Part shown: in pieces, positions 1 through 10,000 of the stretch
Numbering within the stretch: the stretch's first letter is position 1
How the letters are laid out: each line of letters opens with the position of its first letter
Assembly: GCA_028565715.1 (NCBI GenBank)
Contig: JAOXYC010238126.1
Coordinates: 1 to 10,465, forward strand
Length of the DNA: 10,465 bases
DNA from: Phoronis pallida
Lineage: Eukaryota; Phoronida; Phoronidae
Direction of reading: 5' to 3'
Notes under the pieces: generated by a model
The model's input: the letters and a program-made list of their open reading frames with translations, nothing else
Databases searched by the model: none
What the model was told of the DNA's origin: nothing
Made by a program: the position numbers and the translations under genes

Positions 1-807
1 ACTCCTTCGAAATTTGGTTTTGTATATTCTGTTGTTCACTTCATGATACTTTTACGTGTATTTTGTTTCATCATTTTTAAGGGTATACACTTGAAATATT
101 TGTTTTTTTATCAATACAATTTAGTTTTTTCACTTTACTTTGATGTTATCTCCATCTTGAATTGTTTGGTAATGGTAGCTACTTTATTAACAATGTATTA
201 TTCCTTGCTTTTATATCAATTGATCTGCATACATTTCTTTCTGTGTCCGTATCTGTATTTGAAGATGGATTGTCCAATGTTTGATACAAAATCAGATAGA
301 TTTTGATAAAAATGTTTTTAAACCAAGTAAAAAAATAATAAAATTCACACTTCAATTTTGACATATTTCAACTGAATATAAAACGTTTTGTCAAAATATG
401 TCAAATAAGAGTGAAGACAAGATTCTGCAAGCCATCAGAAAATCCATCTTCAATACTTGCGTTCATACTATGTGCTTCTTAAAATATTTCTAAAGTAGAA
501 AACAAGATTTGCACAAGAATGGTTGAAAGAGTTCATCAAAAAAACTTAAGATTCGAATAGGTTACATGCTGCTTTGAAAGAGAAAAACTTTTAGCTTTTA
601 TTTAATTTCAGTTTGAATTTAAACCAACCATCTGCTTGTTGCTGAATGTTTTTCAATTATTTATAATTAGATTATTGTTGCAAGACGACAGAGATAGATC
701 TGATTTTTTCTTCTTATTGATTCAATGTTCATAAATTCATTGACAAAATAGTGTTTCACATTTTTCTTTTTATATATTAATTTTACACTATAAATGTTCT
801 ATTTTAG
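1..807 (+). other. Upstream intron, 3' part
   Basis: AT-rich non-coding sequence ending in a pyrimidine-rich run and TTTTAG acceptor at 807. No WDR35-like peptide is visible in any frame. The 87-codon open frame at 43-306 is hydrophobic, low-complexity translation of AT-rich DNA and is not believable. It contains one short inverted repeat (348-413), listed separately. Confidence 0.75.
348..413. repeat. Imperfect inverted repeat, about 24-nt arms
   Basis: The arm at 348-372 (core TTTTGACATATTTCAAC) pairs with the arm at 390-413 (core GTCAAAATATGTCAAA), leaving a loop of about 17 nt. This is a small AT-rich foldback in the upstream intron. It could be a MITE remnant or chance in AT-rich DNA. 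Confidence 0.4.
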
Positions 808-1004
808 TTTGTTCTGGTCCTGTGTAACTCTATCGGGACTCCCCTGGACTCCAAGTATATAGATATAGACCCTATCTATCTCACAATGACTGGGACTCAC
901 ATCATTGCTGCTTCAAAGGAAGCATTCTACACATGGCAGTTCAAAAACCCAAAGAATCTGGCTGGAATGGAAATCTCAGGCAAGCGTAAAGCTGGCCAAG
1001 AAAA
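808..1004 (+). CDS. WDR35: WDR35 exon 1 of window (WD40 propeller)
   Basis: The acceptor is ATTTTAG and the donor is AAAA|GTGAGT. The exon begins in phase 0 with [14 protein letters not shown] and continues through [20 protein letters not shown] and [20 protein letters not shown], ending in a lysine-rich loop ([10 protein letters not shown]). In vertebrate WDR35 the same order is found: [16 protein letters not shown], then [14 protein letters not shown]. These strands belong to the WD40 beta-propeller region. The last codon is split after its second base and completes as Lys with the next exon. Confidence 0.95.
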
Positions 1005-4000
1005 GTGAGTTATGTGGTCATCAGTTATTACCACTATCCTACATAACATTTTTGGGGGTTTTTTTGACATTAGAAAGACCTGGAAAATGTATTTTAACCA
1101 GCAATGCCAAAACTGTACGTAAACTCAGTTTTTGGAATTATCTTGAATGGAAAACATGTATCAGTACTATCTAAACATATGAATTGTTTTTCCTGGGTGT
1201 ACACCCTAAAGTTGGAATGTCAGAAATATTTAGTGCCCCACTTTTTTTGATTTTTACATTGAACCATCCATATTTGGTTAACTACCTAACCCTCCATGTT
1301 AACTTTCCTAATGTAAGCATCTGCGAGGTAATGGTAGTATGTTTACTCTAATGACTGTTCACACCCTGATGTAAGCCCACTGGCTTCTAAACTCGGCGTA
1401 TACAGGCTTATGTACAGTACCATAAGCACAAATTGAGATTTATAAAAACAGGGGATGGGCTTAAATCTGAGGCTGGGCTTATACCTAGGTCTGTATGGTA
1501 TATTGTTTTTGGTATTATTGCAGACTCTACCACGTAGATGATGTGCCTTCTGGGGCAGGTGGTGACCTTGACTTCAACAAAGCATATGCTGTGAGTGTCA
1601 AAGATTATGATGCAAATAAGTCATCAACATAAATGTTCAGAATTTTTCTGTCTTTTCAATATTTAACAAAAATGTTGTTAGTCATAGATACCAGAAATAT
1701 TTTAATGAATTGATTTTGCATTTTGGACAGGCAAGAATCATTTCTAACAAAACTGACTATTTTGAAAGTTGTGAACATAAAGAAACTATTTTTATTTCAG
1801 TCGACCCAAGATCCAATATGCTGTATTTGTGCAACAGATAAAGCTCTGATTGTGGTTTGTATTTTGTTGAATTCTTTAAAACGAATCCGTTTTCTTCAAA
1901 TTTAATGTAAGTTCAGTTTTGAAACAAGACGTTGACAGTCTTTCACAGAATTAGCCAGTTATTTCCAAATGATCATTAGGTTGTCTTGAATGGGTCCAAG
2001 CAGTTGTGAGTTAATTTAAAAATATTAGACAGCTTCCCACATGAGGGCTAATTTAGGCAGCCCTCTTACAATATAAGTATTTCAAAATTTTATGGGTAAA
2101 TCTTTGATGATGTGCTTAAATTATTACCCTTGGGAACAATGTACATTTATTTCCCCCAAGATTGGTCTTTTTAAAATGTGTTTGCTTTAATATCTGTTAA
2201 CTCGCTTGCGTTTCAGGGCCGAGAGTCTGGGACCCTCAATCGTTACTCATTGCCCATGTTGGCTCTAACCAACAAGCATGCATTGAACTGTCGGCCACAT
2301 CAACTGCAATTAAACTGTACTTCAGCGTAAGTGATGAACAATGTAAAAGACATTTTGTGTTCCTTAGATAATATTTATTTTAAACGTTAAACAAGCCAAG
2401 CCAAATATCAATGGAAGATTAAAATTTTTAAATGATATTGAACTTTGGATAGTGTTTATTTACAACAAAATAAAGGAGTTGTTTCCTAATTTTGCACAAT
2501 GAATTATGACTCAGATGCAAGTAAGTTCTGTACAACAAAGGACTGGCACACACAATTTCGAGTTGGTTTGCATTTTGACGGGGGATTTGGACCAAAGCAG
2601 AGAGAGTAACTTTAATAAAAAATCCTCCAACCTTTTTTTCAGACGATTGGCCATTATTGACATCTCTGGTGTGTTGACCTTCTATGACCTTGATGCCAAG
2701 GTGACGGACCAGAACGGACAGGAAGTGGTTGGAGAACATTTGAAGTTTGAAAGAAAGGACGTCTGGGATATGAGATGGGCTGAGGTATTTTTTGTTTTTC
2801 TGGGGGACTCCAATGAGAGTATAGTTTTGTGACAAAATTTGCAAAATGAGAGGAGTAATCTGATTGATATTGAATTTAAGATCATCTTGTATATAATTGT
2901 GAAACATGCAGTATATCAAATAAATGTCTTTTTAAAAAAATAACAGATCTTGCCAGCTGTAATTCTGTTGACAAACTAAAATAAAATTATAAATCTTTTT
3001 TTTGTGGTGAAAATGTGAAAATTCATTATAGTAAAATAAAATTGTTATTGTTCATCAAAGAGATTCCTAATTGCAGTTTTCTTAATTGGTCCCAGAAGAC
3101 TTATTTTAATTTCAACCTTTTGCTTTCTTATAGATAATTAAGAAATTAAAAAAGCACTCCGCTTTGATTTAAAGTTAATCATTTTTGATAACATGACTTG
3201 TTAGGCCCTTTGTTCCTTCGTTGATTTCTGATCAGTGCATTGTTTATTAGTGAAATTTGATGTTTTTCTGCTGTTGACAATTTAAACAACTTGACATTTA
3301 ACTGCGAAGCGGTTGTTGTGAACAAACATGTTTCAATTAAAGTATTGAACTTGTGAATAATCTATTAAGAGTGTTTTATTTGTTTATTTCTATGTTGTTT
3401 CCAGGACAACAGTGAGCTGTTTGCAATGATGGAAAAGACACGGATGTATATATTCAGAAACTTGGATCCAGAGGTGTGTAATTTAATAGAGAATAATTGA
3501 GAAAAATATTTATTTACCATATCTTATCTGAATGACTTTGTGTATTCAATACTGTAGTGATGAAGTACACTGCCTGAGACATTTGCTACCTAGTTTACTA
3601 ACTGTTGTTTAAAGATGCATAAGCTGTATCCATGACCATAAAAGTCATAAAAACAAAGTGCAGTGAAAATCGTTGTAGTTATTGTACTCTAAATATAAAA
3701 ACTTTAGACATGTACGTAGCAAATATTTTTGAAAAATTTTATAGTAGCAAAAATGACTTATAACAGGTTAAAGTTTAACTTGTGTTGACCCAACGCTAGT
3801 TATTTTACACTCTAAAAGGCATTGAGGAACGCATTTAAATTAATTTGTGACGCCAGAAATGTTGGGATATTCCAAGTATGGTGCATGTAGTTCTAAATAG
3901 GCAAGTTTCACTTAAATTTATTTGTATTACTTTCATGGTCACCAATATAGCTTATGCATCTTTAAGATAGATATTTAAGGCAGCTGCCAGTGTCCGGTTT

Positions 4001-7000
4001 CTTTTTAAATTTCATGAGCCATATAGTCAACTTTATTTTTTGCCAATTTATATACCATCTTTTACTTTGCCAGATGTTTAGAGTAAGTTATGTTTGATGA
4101 TGTACTGGGAATACTCACATTTCACTTGAATTTCACTTGACAATACACATAAAAAGGGATTCTCAAAGTGAATGGGGGAGTAATACAACCTTTTGTGGAA
4201 AGAAATTTTGGCGAGTCTCATGATTCTTTAAAATTGAATTCAATAAAAGGTTGTTTTCACTCCCCATGAATTTGAGAATCATTTTATCACCCAATATCAA
4301 TAATGTTAAAAAAAATATTTATGAACTCGTATATCCGTACCTGGCTTTCTCACTGTGTTCAAAGTCATTGTGTCACCCTGTAAATGGCACATGCAACCTT
4401 AGAATGTAATAACAGATATTTATTAAATCTATTATAAGATTGAAAATAAGGGTAGTTGTGTATGCATTAATCTATTTCTTGGTTATTGCAATCCACAAAA
4501 ATGTTGTTTCAAAGTTTCTGAGCACATGTTGAAATGACTGCATTCATATTCAATGTCTTTAAAAAATGTCTTACGGACCTTTGTTTCTACACAATTATCT
4601 TTGGTCATGGTCACAGTTCTGTTATTCTGGATATCCTCAACAAAGAGTTTTTACTAACTACTTATTATGTTTTTGTATTCAATTATTACTTAAATTAATG
4701 ATTTATGAAGCATTAAAGGAAAATTTTCCATTCTTTATGTATTCATGATTTCCTAATTCGACCTTTTAACTTGAGTACTGCCTTAATAGCAAACTAGGCG
4801 TGTACACAGTGTGAAGATATCTTCTTTTACACACACTTCTTATAACTGTACAGATTCTGAAAACCACCTCGCTGAATTTAACTTGACGCCCTGGTTTCAA
4901 AACTTAGTGCATTGATTCTGTTAATTTGAAGGCAGTGCCACTGCATACACAGGGCATTACGGTAAAAGCTCGCCATTTTGGGACACAAAATGGCGGATAA
5001 GTGAAAATCTATTTATTCACAAGATGTTCATTTTATCATACTAATTAGGTCCTACCTGTCAAGTACATACAAACGAAGAGTGGTGCAACTGTTTTTAAAA
5101 TAGTTATAACAAAATAATGAGCACTTGAAAAATAACAATATGTCTTTTTGGTTATTTTTTTCCAAAAATGGTGAGATTTTACCAGGATCGGTTGATGATA
5201 TGTTTTTTAGGCCAAATTATATAATATTGAACAATGAATATCATTGCTAAAACGTTCGTCGTCTCATTTTTGTTACCAGCTTCCTTTTCACTCAGTCGCA
5301 GTGAATTCAATCTATGTTCTTTACAGGAGCCTATTCTGAGCAGTGGCTACATCTGTAACTTCAACGATCTCCAGATCAAGTCCGTGCTGCTAGATGAAAT
5401 CATGAGAGAGCCAGATAATCCCAGCAGAGATAATCTCATGGATATGGAAATCAAAGTGAGGCTTAGTTCTTCCTTGTAAAGAGACATAACCAGTTTTGGG
5501 CGATTTCAAGGCCTTTTAACACAATTTGGGAGTTCTATTGGGTCATAAATAGCTGCGTGAAGTTATGAACTCTGAGTAGAGCCAAAAATCTCGAAAATCC
5601 ATCGTATTTTAGTGGTTTAATGCCAAACCAATTTGCTATAAAAATTATTCTACACATTCTGTATGTTTTAATATGTTTTTTTCTTAGTCATTGAGAGACA
5701 CACGTGATCTGTTGGAGAAAGTTGGAATAAAGGATGCCCAACAATTTATTGAGGACAATCCACATCCAAGATTGTGGTATGTATAATTATGAATTATTAG
5801 GATGTGATGTTTTTGATTGTTTTTAAAGCAGTGACCTTCATCAGAACCATAATTTGTTCAGATTAAAGAACTGTTTTATATTTGAGATTTTGTTTCTAAT
5901 TTTTGCTGTTATAAGGTAAAAGTAAGACTTAAAACTCACACGATATTTATCCCACTTGGCAAAAAATTAGCCAGCAAACAATATTCCTTTTTTGTCACAT
6001 TGCATTACAAATCTCATCATTATTTATCCAAGCTCCAGATCTTAACTCATAGTGCATGTAACTGTAATGAAAAAGCCACCTGTACCAACTTTCTTGTTTG
6101 CTTTGTGTCTTTTAAGAATCAAAGACACAAAATCATAATTTCACCTTAATAGTATGTTTCAGTTATAAGATGTTGGTTATTTTATAGGCGTCTGTTGGCT
6201 GAATCTGCACTAGAGAACCTTGACTTGAAAGTAGCTGACCAAGCATTCGTTCATTGCCGTGACTACCAGGGCATTGAGTTTGTCAAGAAACTGGGAAATC
6301 TGCAAGTAGGTCAACTTCATCTTTAAACACCACTAATGCCCATTTTGATAGTTTATTCTCCTTGACTGTTTTTATCAGTGAGATTTAATCAGGTGACGAT
6401 TTTTTTTATAAATTCAATACAGGTAGTTCCCACCTCGTTCATATCAAATAAGCCTGGTCATATGTAAAATATGTTAATGGAAATTTGAAAAAGTTGAGTT
6501 AAAACAAATCAGCAACCATGTCCGATTTTAACCTTCTCTCAAGAGAAGGTTAGACTTTGATCGGATAAAAAGCTCTCAAATCACCCCTTACAGATTTTTT
6601 GGATTTTTTTGACTCAGTTGCAAGTTAGTTATATTCATCAACGGACTCATACACACAATTTCTAGTTGATTTGAATTTTGACGCCACATCGTAACCACGA
6701 GGAGACAGTATCTTTAAGTAATGGGGATTTATTTGAGAGAGATTTCACCCATTTCAGAGCGAGAGTATGAAGAGAGCTGAGATTGCTGCATATTTCAAAA
6801 GATTTGAAGAAGCTGAACGCCTCTACCTGGACATGGACAGGAGGTATTCGTCACTGAAAAACATCTCAATCGATTTGTTTTAGACTATGGAACTTGGGTC
6901 TGGTCCACAAAACAAGTTTTGACTTAGCTTAAAAAGTTAAACATTGGCTCTTAATTGTCCGTTTGGAAAAAGGTTTTGTCTAAAACTTAATAAAGCAACA

Positions 7001-10000
7001 AATTCTATATCTTTCCAGGAATAATCTCTGTTTTATTTTTAATCATGGTATTTTTGGCAATTAATGGTTTTTGAAGACAGATAGAAATTGATTATGATCC
7101 AACAGTTTTCTATGGTTATCAAGTAAAAAATGAACAATTAGACACCTTCATGTAAATCAGTTGCTTTAATTTCTTAACAAATGCTTAAACCTTATCTAAA
7201 TGTTCAGGGATCTGGCAGTGGCTCTGCGCAAGAAACTTGGTGACTGGTTCCGTGTCGTGCAACTGTTGAAATCTGGTGCCGGTGGTGGTGATGATGTGCA
7301 AATGGAAGAGGCATGGAACGCCATCGGGGACTACTATGCTGATAGGCAGAAATGGTATTTGACAACCTTTTATATTTTATGATTATCTAATCTTGGTATT
7401 GAGTACAAATAAAATAACTGAAAAATCATTAATTTTTTTACTATCATTATTTTTGTTTTTTATTTTGGAATGCTTAACAAATTTTACCTCTTAAAAGGAA
7501 GAAACTTAAGATGTCTCCTTTTTGTGTCCTACAGTGTTATTTTATATCTTTTTTCCACTAAAATTGTCAAAACACTTATTACTGACATCATTGTTATGTT
7601 TAGAGTGAAATTATGAATTTATAGAATGCATCATGTAATATGCTGTTGTACAACTTTCCAAACAAATCTTGGGGCAGTGTTCTGGTAAGCATCTATGAAA
7701 TAAGCTTAGATATTAAGAAAATTTGCTATAATTCCTATTATGATACTTTAAAACATATTTATTTTATACAGGGGTCAGGCTGTCACATACTATGCACAGG
7801 GCAGGAACCAGGATAACTTAGCGCAGTGCTACTACCTGTTGGAGGATTATGTGGGTCTAGAAAAGATGGTCTACTCTCTCCCTGAGAATCATAAACTTCT
7901 ACCTGTAAGTAGCTACAGTAAATTGCAAACAAAAACAGACAGAAGTATGGCATAAATGCGCCTATCCCATTGTTAAAACTATAGATACGTCATTTGTATG
8001 CCATACTTATGTCTGTTTTTATTTGCACTATACTGTATGTCCCCAACACTTTTAAAAGATGTTTCTTAGAAGACATATTTCCCGGCTTACCTCTAATTAT
8101 GTTGCTGGTGAATTTCTCATCTGAACAACTTGATACATTTCTTTGGTCAAAACATACAAATATCATTGAATATGTTACAGTCCTTCTAAAATGGTGTGAC
8201 TTTATCACAGTTTACAGTTTTCCAGTCAGCAATGTCTGCCAAACATTGGTTCCCAGTGAAAACAGTATGCTATTCATTTGTTCCTGTATTCAACATGAGG
8301 TGGTATTTTCTTGTGATTATGTTTGAAATGAGTTGTAAAATAAAATTGTGTTATTACAGGATATAGCTCACATGTTTATGACAGTTGGAATGTGCCAGCA
8401 GGCAGTTGATGCATACACAAAGGTTTGTTGTCTCTATTATAGTTCATATCATAAAGAAGTCTTTCAAACAAATCTGAAAGCAGTGTTCTGGAAAGCGTCT
8501 TTCTAATTTGAAAATTCTTTAAAATGATGACTTGATAAGAAAAATAGTGCAACCAATTTTCCTATGAATAAAAAATGAACAAAAGATTCTTAAAATCAAG
8601 TAATGGCTAGGTTTTCTAAAACAGTTTGTTCTTTGTCTTTGTGCCTAAAGTGCAGTCAAAAGGCATGACTTATAAAAGAAATTTTCGGTACGTCGATACA
8701 CTAAGGTTTGCGTACCGTACCGTATCGATCTGAAGATTTTGGTTCAATTCAGTAATGTACCGAGTATCGTTTCAGCCCTAGTAAATATACACCAATTCAA
8801 TTTCAAATTTGAACGTTATCTTGCATTAAAACTTTAGTAATTACATTATTTATTTCATTTTTTAATTGGATTTTTCAGTGCAACCAGGTGAAGAAGGCCA
8901 TTGACTGCTGTGTTCACCTGAATCAGTGGAACATGGCTATAGACCTGGCTAAGACACATAACGTGAAGGAGATAGATGCCTTACTGGCTAAATACGCTCA
9001 ACATTTACTGGAGAAGAAGAAGACGGTCAATGCCATTGAACTCTATAGAAAAGCAAGCCACTTTCTGGATGCTGCCAAATTGTTATATGGGGTATGTTAC
9101 TGTTTTTTTACTCGAGTAATCTTTTAGAGTAAAAAAAACGATAGATGTTTAATAAGCTAGATTGGCTCAACATTTTCTAAAGACTAAAAATTGGTAACAG
9201 TCATCAAAGTGTATCAACAAGCTACTCATCTTCTGGATACTGCTATTTAGACAAATTTCCCAATAGTTATTCTAAGCGTACAAGACCTTTATTTAGCCAA
9301 AAATATAAACAATACAATGTACATTATAGTCGAGGCTCATTCAAAAGAATACAATGTCAATAAAGTGGCCCTAAAATTCACATTGTCCGAGTTTTGGTTT
9401 TACAAAATTAATGAATTATTTAACTTCTTATAGCATATCTGCATGTAAAAAAATGTGATTTTGATGTATTAAATAAGTAAATACAATTATTTCTTGATTT
9501 TAGTTGGCCGAAGAAGAAAGTAAAAAGAAGAGTAAACCAATGCGCGTGAAGAAACTGTACGTCCTGGCCGCACTGTTGATCGAGCAGTATCATGAACATA
9601 TGAAAAATAGTTCACGTGGTAAAATCAAAGGAAAGAAAGGGGAGGTATATATTCTTAGTATATTTCTTCAGTCATTTGTGAAGCAAGCATCTATTGATTT
9701 GAAGTAAAATCAAAATGGCTGACTGTTTCAGGAATCATGCATCAATGCCATGAAAAGCAAATAGATAATGAATTGAAGTTGATGTATCAAAATGGTTGCC
9801 ACTTTCAGGAATGGCCTTCTTCCAGTAAAAGTACAACTACTTCAATTTGCAGGCTTTGACTGAACAAAGTTCTGAGAAGCAAGTAAATTATGAATTTAAA
9901 TTGTGTCAAAATTGCTGATGGCATAGGGAATCAAACATGTTTTTCATTGCAGAGTGGTAAAAAGAAAATTACAAACTATGATAATATCAGCCGTTGGTCA

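Larger units (their letters stand above)
3474..5326 (+). other. Intron 6 of window (longest, 1,853 bp)
   Basis: The largest intron and a collector of repeats: a TTAA-flanked MITE-like element (3609-3965), a long inverted repeat (4147-4290), an 11-nt direct doublet TTTCACTTGA(A/C) near 4117-4139, and a perfect 10-bp palindrome built on CAAAATGGCG (4971-4995). Open frames at 4566-4748 and upstream of exon 7 show no family similarity. Confidence 0.85.
6306..6757 (+). other. Intron 9 of window
   Basis: A 452-bp intron holding a two-part hairpin (6521-6565) and copy B of the dispersed repeat (6611-6716), which ends about 40 nt before the exon 10 acceptor. Confidence 0.8.
8423..8878 (+). other. 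Intron 13 of window
   Basis: A 456-bp intron with the second short dispersed repeat (8461-8500) and a possible hAT-type transposon end (8682-8780). The rest is AT-rich. Confidence 0.8.

Noticed and set aside
43-306. 87-codon open frame in the upstream intron
   Set aside because: It is a Phe/Leu/Ile/Tyr-rich translation typical of AT-rich DNA, with no domain, and lies inside a clear intron region.
1372-1482. Alternating TAAGCC/GGCTTA motifs as a regulatory array or CRISPR-like repeat
   Set aside because: The copies are short, unevenly spaced and alternate in orientation; they look like a degenerate repeat fragment in an animal intron.
2428-2919. 163-codon minus-strand open frame over exon 5
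   Set aside because: It is antisense to the highly conserved exon 5 and extends into both introns; the plus-strand peptide is unmistakably WDR35.
5234-5326. Start codon with a signal-like hydrophobic peptide running into exon 7
   Set aside because: The exon 7 acceptor TTTACAG at 5326 matches the point where family similarity begins, and exon 6 joins there in frame.
6102-6131. 11-bp perfect hairpin in intron 8 as a terminator or small RNA
   Set aside because: It is a short AT-rich stem in an animal intron with no supporting context; listed only as part of the intron description.
7990-8326. Overlapping open frames on both strands in intron 12
   Set aside because: They overlap a hairpin, have no family features, and exons 12 and 13 splice across them in frame.
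9504-9707. Exon 15 continuing past 9644 to a stop, giving a truncated WDR35
   Set aside because: A GTATAT donor lies exactly where similarity ends, and exon 16 continues the conserved protein; an alternative 3' end is possible but unsupported.
9847-9880. Possible decayed copy of the start of exon 16 (TTTGCAGGCTTTGACTG)
   Set aside because: Only about 12-15 bases resemble TTTGCAGGC...GCTTTGGCTG of exon 16 and the rest does not align; chance is likely.
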